Below, piece after piece: positions 17,730-26,709 of a DNA stretch of 64,000 bases. The stretch spans positions 1,567,383 to 1,631,382 of the forward strand of contig NZ_JAMOKG010000001.1 of the NCBI RefSeq assembly GCF_023656565.1, written 5' to 3'. Each line of letters opens with the position of its first letter. The first letter of the stretch is position 1. This DNA is from Flavobacterium tyrosinilyticum (lineage in GTDB: Bacteria; Bacteroidota; Bacteroidia; Flavobacteriales; Flavobacteriaceae). Made by a program: the position numbers and the translations under genes. The notes beneath the pieces were generated by a model that saw only the letters and a program-made list of their open reading frames with translations, searched no databases and was not told the origin of the DNA.

Positions 17730-18476
17730 ATGAAACTTACATTAAAAATATGGCGTCAAAAAAACGCTCAAGATAAAGGAGGGATTGTAGAATATCCTAT
17801 TGACGGAATCGAGCCGGACATGTCTTTCCTTGAAATGTTAGATGTTCTTAACGAAGGTCTAATTAACAAAGGAGAAGAACCAGTTGCATTTGACCACGAT
17901 TGTCGTGAGGGAATCTGCGGAATGTGTTCTTTATTTATTAACGGTGAAGCACACGGACCAGACAGAGGAGTTACAACTTGTCAGTTGCACATGCGTATGT
18001 TTAAAGATGGAGATACGATTTTTATCGAACCATTTAGAGCAAAAGCTTTCCCTGTAATTAAGGATTTAGTGGTTGACAGAAGTTCTTTTGACAGAATTCA
18101 GCACGCAGGAGGATTCATTTCTGTAAATACTTCAGGAAATACAATCGACGCTAATACTATTCCAGTTAACAAAGACGATGCAGACAAATCATTTGATGCT
18201 GCTGCTTGTATTGGTTGTGGAGCTTGTGTTGCAACTTGTAAAAACTCTTCAGCAATGTTATTCGTTTCTGCAAAAGTTTCTCAATATGCATTATTGCCAC
18301 AAGGTAAAGTTGAAGCAACGGATCGTGTTTTACACATGGTTCACCAAATGGATTTAGAAGGTTTCGGTAACTGTACAAATACAGGAGCTTGTGAAATCGA
18401 ATGTCCAAAAGGAATTTCGCTTGAAAATATTGCACGTATGAACCGTGAGTATTTAGCAGCAAGCTTGAAAGGATAA
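17730..18476 (+). CDS. sdhB: succinate dehydrogenase iron-sulfur subunit
   Basis: 248 residues with all three clusters: 2Fe-2S ligands C58, C63, C66 and C84 (CREGICGMC ... TTC); 4Fe-4S ligands C160, C163 and C166 (CIGCGAC); and C170, C215, C221 and C225 shared between the 3Fe-4S and 4Fe-4S sites ([14 protein letters not shown]). It carries electrons from SdhA to SdhC. Last gene of the operon; a strong terminator follows at 18497. Confidence 0.96.
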   Translation: MKLTLKIWRQKNAQDKGGIVEYPIDGIEPDMSFLEMLDVLNEGLINKGEEPVAFDHDCREGICGMCSLFINGEAHGPDRGVTTCQLHMRMFKDGDTIFIEPFRAKAFPVIKDLVVDRSSFDRIQHAGGFISVNTSGNTIDANTIPVNKDDADKSFDAAACIGCGACVATCKNSSAMLFVSAKVSQYALLPQGKVEATDRVLHMVHQMDLEGFGNCTNTGACEIECPKGISLENIARMNREYLAASLKG

Positions 18477-18496
18477 TACGCAATTTAGTATATTTT

Positions 18497-18530
18497 AAAA
18501 AACGCTTCCGTTACGACGGAAGCGTTTTTT
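18497..18530 (+). terminator. terminator of sdhCAB
   Basis: AAAAAACGCTTCCGT and GACGGAAGCGTTTTTT arms with a three-base loop and a T-run. Confidence 0.9.
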
Positions 18531-18714
18531 GTTTCTATTTACAGCATAATATCTAAAACTGAATCAATATCTCTTAAAAGCTTCAATTTGTTGTGTAAGA
18601 GAGTTTAAAATATATGATTTTAGACTTTTGGTGTAAACTGGTTCTGTTTTATTTTAAATTGATGTAATGCTTTAATTTGGCTTTTTGTTTCGATAAATTA
18701 TTTAATGAAATGTT

Positions 18715-18722
18715 TATTTTTG
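18715..18722 (+). promoter_or_regulatory. -7 box TATTTTTG of the DeoR-type regulator
   Basis: Exact TAnnTTTG match 21 bases before the ATG at 18744; no -33 TTG at normal spacing. Confidence 0.5.
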
Positions 18723-18743
18723 TAATTAGAAAAAACAATCGGC

Positions 18744-19520
18744 ATGAGCACTGAAAATGAAGTTTTAAATTACAGTAAAGAAGAACGTAAAAATCATATT
18801 CTAAAAGAGATCAATTTGCACACGCGTGTGAGTTTTGAAACTCTTTCGGCTAAACTTGGTGTTTCCGAAGATACTGTTCGTCGTGATATTAATGAACTGG
18901 ACGCTGACGCACTTTTAATTAAAGTAAAAGGTGGCGCCATGACCAAAGGATATCACTATTCTTCATCTAACCAGACTTATGCTGTTGAAGCCAAACAAGT
19001 TATTGCGCAAAAAGCTGTCGGTCTTCTTCATGACGGAATGGTTTTAATTGTTGATGGCGGAACTACCATTCGCGAGTTCATCCGATTAATTCCAAACGAT
19101 CTTAATTTAACTGTTTTTACGATTACGGCTTTAACTGCGGTTCAGCTTTTAGACAAACCCAATATTAAAACGATCATGATTGGCGGAAGCATTTCTTCTT
19201 ACAGTCAGATGTGTGTGAGCGGAGAAGCTTTTCATCAATTGGCCAATATAAAAGCAGACCTTTTGGTTTTAGGGACAAATGCTTTAGACGTAGACGGCGG
19301 TTATTCAGATTCTGATTGGGAAACTGTTCAGGTAAAAAAAGCAATGATTCAGGCTTCTAAAAAAACGGCAGTTTTAACTATTACGGAGAAACTAAATACA
19401 GTTCTTAAAATGAAAATTGCTAGTTTGTCTGAACTGAATTATGTTATAACCGAGGAAGAACCGGCTCATGAAAAATTGAAGTCATACAAAGAGAATTTTC
19501 CTGAATTGACTGTGATTTAA
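18744..19520 (+). CDS. DeoR/GlpR-family transcriptional regulator
   Basis: 258 residues. N-terminal winged helix-turn-helix (VSFETLSAKLGVSEDTVRRDINEL, residues about 28-51) followed by KVKGGA, the DeoR hallmark, and a sugar-phosphate-isomerase-like effector domain (VDGGTTIREFIRLI, GLLHDG). These regulators usually sense phosphorylated sugars and control catabolic genes, but no sugar operon is adjacent, so the target is unknown. Start ATG 18744. Confidence 0.9.
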   Translation: MSTENEVLNYSKEERKNHILKEINLHTRVSFETLSAKLGVSEDTVRRDINELDADALLIKVKGGAMTKGYHYSSSNQTYAVEAKQVIAQKAVGLLHDGMVLIVDGGTTIREFIRLIPNDLNLTVFTITALTAVQLLDKPNIKTIMIGGSISSYSQMCVSGEAFHQLANIKADLLVLGTNALDVDGGYSDSDWETVQVKKAMIQASKKTAVLTITEKLNTVLKMKIASLSELNYVITEEEPAHEKLKSYKENFPELTVI

Positions 19521-19557
19521 TTTCAAAACCAATTTTTCTACTTATCTCTAAAATCTG

Positions 19558-20325
19558 ATGAAAATTGCTTTAATCCAAACCGATCTTTTTTGGCAAGATG
19601 CCAGTAAAAACAGAGAAAATTTTGATTTAAAAATTGATGAAATTCAATCGGAAGTCAATCTCATTGTGCTCCCTGAAATGTTTTCGACCGGATTTACAAT
19701 GAATGCTTCTGAGGTTGCCGAAACAATGCAAGGAGAAACGATTGAATGGATGAAATTGAAAGCAAAACAAAAAAATGCTGCCGTAACAGGAAGTGTTGTT
19801 ATCACAGAAAACGAGAAGTTTTATAATAGGATGTTTTTTGTTTTTCCGTCAGGAGAATTTCAGTATTACGATAAAAGACATTCTTTTTCTCTCGCCGGTG
19901 AAGACAAAGTGTACACCTGCGGAAATAAAAAGGTAATTATAGATTATCTAGATTGGAAAATATGTCTGCAGGTTTGTTACGATTTGAGATTTCCGGTTTT
20001 TGTACGTAATGTAGAAAACTACGACCTTATTTTGTATGTCGCAAATTGGCCAAAAGTACGCACCAATGCTTGGGATGCTTTGCTAAAAGCACGTGCCATA
20101 GAAAATCTTTCGTATGTGGTCGGAGTAAACAGAATTGGTAATGATGCTCACGATTATGAACATATTGGCCATTCTCAAGCAATAGATTTTTTGGGCAATT
20201 ATATTTTAGAGCCACAAGAAAAAAATGGTGTCTTTGTCGTAGAATTAGACAAAAACACCATGTATGAAACGCGTAAAAAATTAGACTTTTTAAGCGATAG
20301 AGATCAGTTTGAAATTAAGTTTTAA
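19558..20325 (+). CDS. omega-amidase / nitrilase-superfamily amidohydrolase
   Basis: 255 residues with the complete nitrilase triad: Glu in VLPEMFSTGF, Lys in YDKRHSFS and Cys in LQVCYDLRFP. The FSLAGEDK and ANWPKVR segments are characteristic of YafV-like omega-amidases that hydrolyse 2-oxoglutaramate or 2-oxosuccinamate, a metabolite repair step. Its last four bases overlap the convergent Ig-like lipoprotein gene. Confidence 0.88.
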   Translation: MKIALIQTDLFWQDASKNRENFDLKIDEIQSEVNLIVLPEMFSTGFTMNASEVAETMQGETIEWMKLKAKQKNAAVTGSVVITENEKFYNRMFFVFPSGEFQYYDKRHSFSLAGEDKVYTCGNKKVIIDYLDWKICLQVCYDLRFPVFVRNVENYDLILYVANWPKVRTNAWDALLKARAIENLSYVVGVNRIGNDAHDYEHIGHSQAIDFLGNYILEPQEKNGVFVVELDKNTMYETRKKLDFLSDRDQFEIKF

Positions 20326-22010
20326 AAGGCTTTTCGTTTCTTTTCTGCTTCTTTTTTCTTTTTATCGTCTTGTTTCTTCTCGACTTCTGGATTAAAAGGA
20401 ATGCTCAAGTCAATTGTTTCGTTCCGATCCCAATTGGCGCGCACATCAAATTCTTCTTGATTATAAAATACTTCTTCTGCGTATTTCTTTTCTAAGAAAT
20501 TACCAGTGTCGTATTGTTTGTTTTTATTGTCGTCATAAATAATGCGCACAGTAAAAACATCAGGTTGCAGTAGATTGAATTCTAAAGTAGTTGCGCCTTC
20601 AGAATACCCTTCGGCTAAAACTACATCTCCTTTTTTATTGGTCAATTCAACAATTATAGGAAAACGTTTGACATTTTTAAGAGTCAATATCAGATTTCCA
20701 TAGTCAGCATGTTCTTTAGTGCTGAGTTTATAAGATAAAGTATCATTTGTCTTTTCATAAAAATCGGTCAAAGCACCTGGTAAGAAAGTAAAACTATATT
20801 TGTCCAATGGTTCTTTTTGGAAATCGAAATATAATTTTTGTTCAAATTCATCATATTCTGTTGTATAAGGAACAGCAACAGAATCTTTATTGACCAAAGC
20901 GATTTTAGATTTGTCAAATTTTACCAACGGAGTTTCGGTTTCCAAAGTAAAACGTTCTCTAAAATTAATCTGACCGTTTTGTACCGCTTTAATATTTAAA
21001 GTATCTTTTTTTAAGGCTTTAATCTTGAACGAAAATCTTTTTTTATAATCTCCTTTTTCAACTTCCATTGATAACGAATCGGCTTTTATTGGTTTGTACC
21101 AAACTTGAAGCGAATCTTTTTTAGGAAACTGCGTTGCGATAGTTTCAAGAACTTCGTCGCCATTTTTAAGTGTAATTTTTGGTTTTGAATTTTTGAAATC
21201 CTGTTTTCCTTCATAAGGAAGAAACAAACGGTTTCCTGAAGCTTGAATAGGTTTGAAAGCTTTTAATGGCAATGTTTCTTTAAATAGTTCCACCTCATAA
21301 ACCGTGTCCGACGGAATTGTGATATAACTTTTCAAAAATCCGATTTTGTCATCTTTTGGATTAAATTTATTGTTTGAACCTTTATCTTTTAACGCTACCA
21401 AAAGATATTTTCCTTCTCTTAAATTTTCAAACTGAAAAGTTCGCATACTGTCCAAAGTGTTCGTAATGTAGCGCGGAAACTCTTTGTAAATGGTAGAATC
21501 TTTAAATTTATCATTTACCTCATATAACATTACAGAAACGAAATTGTCAACATACTTTCCGTACGCATCTTTAATTTTCCCGTTCAGTTTAAGTGAATCG
21601 ATATGAGATCCAGTCGAAAACACATATTTAAATTGGTTTAGCGCGTTTCCTTCATTATTGTCTGTAATCGCCTGTCCAAAATTTAAACTATAAGTTGTAT
21701 TGGGTTGCAAAGTATCTCGAAGTTCGATCTTTATAAATTTGCTGACATTTGTAGGCGTAATTAATGGCTCATTTTTTAAAGGCGGAGAAATAATAAGCTG
21801 TTTATTGGTGTTTTTAAGTTTGACATATTCGTCAAAATTTAAAGTAATTGTGTTTCCTTTAAAATCGGTTGTAAAGTTTTTAGGCAAACTTGATACCAAA
21901 ACAGGAGGTAACGTATCTTTTAAACCGCCGGTAATGCTGCCTCTTTTGGCGCAGCTTATCATGGATATTAGAATTACAAATGCAATGTATTTTAAGGTGT
22001 CTTTCAACAT
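20322..22010 (-). CDS. Ig-like (SbsA-type) domain lipoprotein
   Basis: 562 residues. The lipoprotein signal peptide ends ISMISC-AKRG, with Cys about residue 20. An SbsA-like Ig domain follows (PPVLVSSLPKNFTTDF ... NTITLNFDEYVKL ... YSLNFGQAITDNNEGN), then further beta-sandwich regions, with a Lys-rich tail (KKQDDKKKKEAEKK). Probably anchored on the outer membrane or cell surface. Such proteins are conserved in Flavobacteriia, role unknown. It is convergent with the omega-amidase with a 4-bp overlap. Confidence 0.85.
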   Translation of the reverse strand: MLKDTLKYIAFVILISMISCAKRGSITGGLKDTLPPVLVSSLPKNFTTDFKGNTITLNFDEYVKLKNTNKQLIISPPLKNEPLITPTNVSKFIKIELRDTLQPNTTYSLNFGQAITDNNEGNALNQFKYVFSTGSHIDSLKLNGKIKDAYGKYVDNFVSVMLYEVNDKFKDSTIYKEFPRYITNTLDSMRTFQFENLREGKYLLVALKDKGSNNKFNPKDDKIGFLKSYITIPSDTVYEVELFKETLPLKAFKPIQASGNRLFLPYEGKQDFKNSKPKITLKNGDEVLETIATQFPKKDSLQVWYKPIKADSLSMEVEKGDYKKRFSFKIKALKKDTLNIKAVQNGQINFRERFTLETETPLVKFDKSKIALVNKDSVAVPYTTEYDEFEQKLYFDFQKEPLDKYSFTFLPGALTDFYEKTNDTLSYKLSTKEHADYGNLILTLKNVKRFPIIVELTNKKGDVVLAEGYSEGATTLEFNLLQPDVFTVRIIYDDNKNKQYDTGNFLEKKYAEEVFYNQEEFDVRANWDRNETIDLSIPFNPEVEKKQDDKKKKEAEKKRKAF

Positions 22011-22141
22011 AACGGTTTTTCAATTTGATTGCACAAAATAACGATTATATTTGCTTTAATTGAAATTTTTTATCCATTTATTAGGATTTGGGACTTTTGG
22101 AAATCTTCCAAAATTTTAGTGTTTAAAATGCTATAATTTCT

Positions 22142-22149
22142 TACTTTTG
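22142..22149 (+). promoter_or_regulatory. -7 box TACTTTTG
   Basis: Exact TAnnTTTG match 25 bases before the TTG start of the lipoprotein gene at 22175. Confidence 0.5.
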
Positions 22150-22174
22150 AATTAAAATGTAATTTTCCTAAGTT

Positions 22175-23179
22175 TTGTTCAAGCGATTTTTCCCAGTTTT
22201 GTTTCTCTTTTTAATGTTATCATGCACTAAAAGTGAAAAGCTCGTAATCTCCTTTTATTACTGGAAAACAATCTTCAAATTTTCTGAAACGGAAAAAGAA
22301 GCATTGAAAGAAAACAATGTACAGAAACTTTATGTAAGGTATTTTGACATTGGAATTCATCTAGAATCTAATTTTCCAATTCCGATTAGCCCAATTCGAT
22401 TTGAAGAAAATCCAAAGGAATATGCTATAGTTCCAGTTGTTTTTATTCAGAACAAAGTCATGCTCCAGCCTAATCTTGATGTGAAGGATTTGGCTCAAAA
22501 AACCTTTGATTTTATAGAACAAATCAATTCTAAAAACAAAATCGCGTGTCACGAAATTCAAATTGATTGCGATTGGACCTTAAAAAGCAAAGAGAATTAT
22601 TTAAAATTTATAGAGGTTTTTAAAAAACTTTCGAAGAAGAAACTTTCAGCTACCATTCGATTGCATCAGGTGAAATATTTCAAAAAGACAAAAATTCCAA
22701 ATGTCGATTCTGGAGTTTTGATGTATTACAACATGGGATCCATTGCGCCCGATTCTCTAAATTCTATTTACGATAAGAAAGTGGCAGAACGATATCTTAA
22801 AAGTTTAAAAAGATATCCTCTTCATTTAGATTTTGCTTTTCCAATTTATTCGTGGGGAGTTCATATTAGAAATAATAAAGTGATCGGACTTCGTTCTAAA
22901 ATGAATAGTAGAGAACTAGAGAAAGATTCCAATTTTGAAAAAACAAGTCCGATTTTTTTCAGGGTAAAACATTCCAACTATAAAAATGGTGTTTTTTATG
23001 AAGAAAACGATCTCTTGAAAATAGAAGAAATAAAACCAAAAGATTTAAAAGAAATGGCAGAAGATTTGCAAGATAATCTTGTTGAAAAGCCAAACGAAAT
23101 TATATTTTACGATTTAGACGAATTCAATTTAAAAACTTATGAAAAAAATACTTTTAAGCAGATTATTTCTTGCTTCTAG
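22175..23179 (+). CDS. lipoprotein of unknown function, possible TIM-barrel
   Basis: 334 residues starting at TTG (MFKRFFPVLFLFLMLSC-TKSEK), a good lipobox at about residue 17. The body has alternating strands and helices (KLYVRYFDIGIHL, EIQIDCDWTLKS, LSATIRLHQVKYF, HLDFAFPIYSWGVHI), suggesting a glycoside-hydrolase-like barrel such as in DUF3142 proteins. It overlaps the next gene by 41 bp, so the two are probably co-expressed. Function unknown. Confidence 0.75.
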   Translation: MFKRFFPVLFLFLMLSCTKSEKLVISFYYWKTIFKFSETEKEALKENNVQKLYVRYFDIGIHLESNFPIPISPIRFEENPKEYAIVPVVFIQNKVMLQPNLDVKDLAQKTFDFIEQINSKNKIACHEIQIDCDWTLKSKENYLKFIEVFKKLSKKKLSATIRLHQVKYFKKTKIPNVDSGVLMYYNMGSIAPDSLNSIYDKKVAERYLKSLKRYPLHLDFAFPIYSWGVHIRNNKVIGLRSKMNSRELEKDSNFEKTSPIFFRVKHSNYKNGVFYEENDLLKIEEIKPKDLKEMAEDLQDNLVEKPNEIIFYDLDEFNLKTYEKNTFKQIISCF

Positions 23180-25499
23180 TGCCGTTTTGCTTTCTGCATT
23201 CGGAATTATATATGCCTGCGCAGACGGAGATTGGGATTATTTAGGATCTTATAATTCAAATTTTACCCCAGAAACTTTTGCCGATAAATCGTATTCGCCT
23301 TTGTTTTTATCTGGTGGTATTTTTTACGGAATTGGTTTTGATACCCAGCATAATTCTCGTTTTAATAAAAATATAAAATCAGATTGGGCAGATTATCTAA
23401 AAGGAAAAGTTGATACCACAACTGTCAATTATTTTTTGATTGGTGATGAAAAGCCTAGATATTATTCTGATGACAAAAATACCATCAAAAATAAAGAAGA
23501 AATAGAAGGTTTGCATCTTTATTATAAAACAAAAAAAGAAAATAAAAGCACGCAAAAATGGGGCAAAAAGCTGAATCTGAAAGAGGAGAAAGTAAAAAAC
23601 TTTGTCGAGTTTTTGTATTTGGCTCAAAAAATAGAAACGGTTTCTATTGGAGACGATTATTGGAGCTACGATCCCGTTGTGGCAAAAACGTTCAACGATG
23701 CCAAAATGATTCAGTCGATAGAAAATGTATATAATACTTTATCAGATCCGTTTTTGAAAAACAGATATTGGTTCTTGACCATGAAAGCGCGTTTTTATAG
23801 TAACGACAAACAAAAAGCAATTGATTTTTTTAATAAAACAGAAAGTTCTGTTATCAGAAATACTTTGTATTATCGCGCTTTAGCGTATGTTGCCGGTATT
23901 AATTATAAACAAAAAAAATACGCGACTTCTAACTATTTATACGCTCAGGTTTTTGATAAATGTCCAGAATTAAGAGTGGTTACAGCTTATAGCTTTAAAC
24001 CAAAAAACGAGTCAGATTGGACTAAGGCTTTAGCGTTGGCAAAAGACAATAAAGAAAAAGCGGCGCTTTGGGCAATTCATGGATATTATAAAGACGAAAA
24101 ACAGGCAATTGAAAAAATCTACGAATTAGATCCTAAAAGCGAACATTTAAATTATCTCGGAACAAGATTGGTTAATTCGCTAGAGCAAAAAATAAACAAT
24201 TCGTTTCAGACGGATGGGCAAGGAGAGAATCAGAAACCAAAACCGCAAACTGTTGCTGAAAATAAAACAGAAAACAAAGCAAAAGTTGATAATAGCGCCA
24301 TCGATTTAATTGCAAAAATTTCTGCTGCAGGAAATGCCGATAAGCCTTATTTGTGGGATATTGCACTTGGATATCTTCAAACGCTAAAAGGCGATTATGC
24401 CAATGCAGATAAAAATTACAGCAAAGCAGAAAAAACGCTTCCGAAAACGGAATTGGCGGGAATGCAGCTTCGTTTGTTGCGTTTTGTAAATAATTTAAGC
24501 AAGATTGATAAGCTGACGGATAAGAACGAGAAAACTATTCTGGCTGATTTAAATTGGTTATACACAGGACTTCCTAAAAATTATAAAGGAGATACATTTC
24601 GTTATCAAAATGCTTCTTCATGGAGCAGAATCTATTTGTCGCATTTATATAAAGAAAAAGGAAATCAGGTTATGGCTGAGATTTATGGAGAATCACGCTA
24701 TAGCTACTGGAATGATGGAAATGCATATTATGACAATGAAAAGAATTTGTTGGCAATAAAAAGCTTTTTGGAAAAAACTAATAAATCTGAAATCGAGAAA
24801 ATTGGTGCTGGAATTTATAGTTTAAAACTGAAGGATATTAATAATTTTCAAGCAATTCAGTCCACTTTCAAAAACAAAATTCCAGAAGCAATTGCTTTTA
24901 TGCAACAAACAGATTCTGTTCAGTACGTTAAATTCTTAGGAAATCCGTTTAACGGAAATATAAAAGATTGTCATGATTGCGAGCACGCGGCGTATCAGAA
25001 AAGAAAATATACTTTTATGGATTTCTTGACCACAATAAAAGAAATGCAGGATAAATTGGCTCAGAAAGAAGATGTTTACACCAATAGCCTTTTGTTAGGA
25101 AATGCGTTTTATAATATTTCTCATTTTGGAAACGGAAGAACTTTTTACGAGATGAGCATTGTAGGGTACGGGTCGGGCCCATATTCTTTTAGAGATACGA
25201 TGAAAGAAATGATTACGAATAATTCGGTTTCTAAAATGTATTATCAGAAAGCTTTTGAAGCCACTTCAAATAAGGAACAAAAAGCAAAATGTTTGTATCT
25301 GATTTCGAAATGCGAACGAAATGACTATTACAATAAAAAATATAATACTGTAAATAGCTATTGGGAAATTCAAGATGATAAAGTTAATTTTATCGCTTGG
25401 AACTCGTTCAAAGCTTTAAGAAAAGACTATTCGGATACGAAATATTATCAGGATGTAATTGCTGAATGTGGTTATTTTAATACATACATAAATCAATAA
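23139..25499 (+). CDS. large exported protein with helical-repeat character
   Basis: 786 residues with an N-terminal export signal (MKKILLSRLFLASSAVLLSAFGIIYAC-ADGDWDY); the IYAC may act as a weak lipobox. The body contains repeated helix pairs reminiscent of TPR (AIDFFNKTESSVIRNTLYYR, GDYANADKNYSKAEKTLPKT) and a low-complexity Gln/Lys/Asn linker near 350-375. It has a CHDCEHAAY cluster late in the protein. It starts within the preceding lipoprotein gene. Function unknown; a substrate-handling partner of that lipoprotein is a guess. Confidence 0.8.
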   Translation: MKKILLSRLFLASSAVLLSAFGIIYACADGDWDYLGSYNSNFTPETFADKSYSPLFLSGGIFYGIGFDTQHNSRFNKNIKSDWADYLKGKVDTTTVNYFLIGDEKPRYYSDDKNTIKNKEEIEGLHLYYKTKKENKSTQKWGKKLNLKEEKVKNFVEFLYLAQKIETVSIGDDYWSYDPVVAKTFNDAKMIQSIENVYNTLSDPFLKNRYWFLTMKARFYSNDKQKAIDFFNKTESSVIRNTLYYRALAYVAGINYKQKKYATSNYLYAQVFDKCPELRVVTAYSFKPKNESDWTKALALAKDNKEKAALWAIHGYYKDEKQAIEKIYELDPKSEHLNYLGTRLVNSLEQKINNSFQTDGQGENQKPKPQTVAENKTENKAKVDNSAIDLIAKISAAGNADKPYLWDIALGYLQTLKGDYANADKNYSKAEKTLPKTELAGMQLRLLRFVNNLSKIDKLTDKNEKTILADLNWLYTGLPKNYKGDTFRYQNASSWSRIYLSHLYKEKGNQVMAEIYGESRYSYWNDGNAYYDNEKNLLAIKSFLEKTNKSEIEKIGAGIYSLKLKDINNFQAIQSTFKNKIPEAIAFMQQTDSVQYVKFLGNPFNGNIKDCHDCEHAAYQKRKYTFMDFLTTIKEMQDKLAQKEDVYTNSLLLGNAFYNISHFGNGRTFYEMSIVGYGSGPYSFRDTMKEMITNNSVSKMYYQKAFEATSNKEQKAKCLYLISKCERNDYYNKKYNTVNSYWEIQDDKVNFIAWNSFKALRKDYSDTKYYQDVIAECGYFNTYINQ

Positions 25500-25506
25500 T
25501 GAAGTA

Positions 25507-25911
25507 ATGGTAAATAAAATAGAACATATTGGGATTGCGGTAAAAAACATGGACGATGCTAATGTTTTGTTTGAAAAAATGCTTGGTGTTCCGTCTTATA
25601 AAATGGAAGCGGTAGAAAGCGAAGGGGTTTTAACGTCCTTTTTTCAGACGGGAAATAATAAAATCGAACTTTTGGTAGCAACAAACCCCGAAAGTCCTAT
25701 TGCTAAATTCTTGGAGAAAAAAGGAGAAGGGATTCATCATATCGCTTTTGATGTTGATGATATCGAAGCCGAAATTGCACGTTTAAAAAACGAAGGTTTT
25801 GTCTTGATTAATGAAGTTCCGAAGAAAGGAGCAGATAATAAATTGGTTGTTTTTCTGCATCCGAAGAACACAAATGGCGTTTTGGTCGAGCTTTGTCAAG
25901 AAATTAAATAA
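25507..25911 (+). CDS. mce: methylmalonyl-CoA epimerase
   Basis: 134-residue vicinal-oxygen-chelate fold protein. Metal ligands are suggested by His in IEHIGIAVKN, Glu in KIELLV, His in GIHHIAFDV and Glu in GVLVELCQ. It interconverts R- and S-methylmalonyl-CoA in propionate/succinate metabolism. It begins 7 bp after the preceding gene, so it may be read from the same transcript, though a functional link is not evident. Confidence 0.92.
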   Translation: MVNKIEHIGIAVKNMDDANVLFEKMLGVPSYKMEAVESEGVLTSFFQTGNNKIELLVATNPESPIAKFLEKKGEGIHHIAFDVDDIEAEIARLKNEGFVLINEVPKKGADNKLVVFLHPKNTNGVLVELCQEIK

Positions 25912-26058
25912 AAAAATGTCATTTTAATTTTTGAATAAGAGGTTGAAAATCAATTTCGTTTTTGAGTTTCGAAGAAAGATTTAAAATTAAATTGAAAATC
26001 ATGTCTTAAAATATTTGGAGTGAATGAAAAATAGTAGTAATATTGCATCCTCTAAACC

Positions 26059-26132
26059 GGTCCTATAGCTCAGCTGGTTAGAGCACCTGACTCATAATCA
26101 GGTGGTCCCTGGTTCGAGCCCAGGTGGGACCA
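26059..26132 (+). tRNA. tRNA with CAU anticodon (elongator Met or lysidine-modified Ile2)
   Basis: 74-base cloverleaf: acceptor GGTCCTA / TGGGACC, D-arm GCTC-N-GAGC, anticodon arm CCTGA-CTCATAA-TCAGG, T-arm CCTGG-TTCGAGC-CCAGG, discriminator A. CCA is not encoded. Anticodon CAU could be Met or, after lysidine modification by TilS, Ile; the sequence alone does not settle it. The initiator type is less likely because 1-72 is a G-C pair. Confidence 0.92.
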
Positions 26133-26147
26133 CTCTTTTAGAAACAT

Positions 26148-26178
26148 AAAGCCTTTACAGAAATGTAAAGGCTTTTTT
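26148..26178 (+). terminator. terminator after the CAU tRNA
   Basis: Perfect AAAGCCTTTACA / TGTAAAGGCTTT arms, 4-base loop GAAA, T-run. Confidence 0.88.
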
Positions 26179-26289
26179 GTTTTTCGGTTTTTTGAAGTGT
26201 GAAAAATGAAATTTTGTCTCTTATTATTTAAACGTCCATTTCTGTAAAATCCCTTAACTTTATCCATCCAAAACAAATTTAATCTTCAG

Positions 26290-26709
26290 ATGGATAGATT
26301 AACTCCCGAACAAAGGAGGAAAACTATGCAGGCGATAAAAAGCACTGCTACAAAAGGCGAAGTAAGGCTTGCAAAAGCATTATGGAAATTGGGTCACAGA
26401 TACCGAAAAAATAACAAAAAGGTATTTGGAAGGCCTGATCTTACTTTTGCCAAATATAAAATTGCCATTTTTGTTGACAGCGAATTTTTTCATGGAAAAG
26501 ATTGGGAAACACAGCAATTGAGAATTAAAACGAATCGAGAATATTGGATTCCAAAAATTGAGAGAAATATTGAGCGTGACGAAGAAGTTAACGCTTTTCT
26601 TATTTCTGAAAACTGGACGATTCTGAGGTTTTGGAGTAAAGAAATAGAGAAAAATCTCGAGGTTTGCTTGGCAAAAATTGAAGGAACAATTATGCTTTTA
26701 AGTATTTAA
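26290..26709 (+). CDS. Vsr-like very short patch repair endonuclease, atypical active site
   Basis: 139 residues. Overall Vsr layout: RLTPEQRRKTMQAIKSTATKGE, then GRPDLTFAKYKIAIFVDSEF, FHGKDW, then REYWIPKIERNIERD and a final WTILRFWSKE. The first catalytic Asp (GRPD) and the last His are kept. The usual THGCFWH block reads VDSEFFH, and the zinc-binding Cys residues of classical Vsr (including WEC) are missing. Classical Vsr nicks T:G mismatches left by Dcm. This form may instead be a restriction-type nuclease. It is convergent with the methyltransferase, with a 4-bp overlap. Confidence 0.8.
   Translation: MDRLTPEQRRKTMQAIKSTATKGEVRLAKALWKLGHRYRKNNKKVFGRPDLTFAKYKIAIFVDSEFFHGKDWETQQLRIKTNREYWIPKIERNIERDEEVNAFLISENWTILRFWSKEIEKNLEVCLAKIEGTIMLLSI

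Noticed and set aside
26070..26276. Minus-strand frame of 68 codons covering the CAU tRNA
   Set aside because: Its C-terminal part is the reverse complement of the tRNA (ending in SNQGPPDYESGALTS), a classic false gene call.
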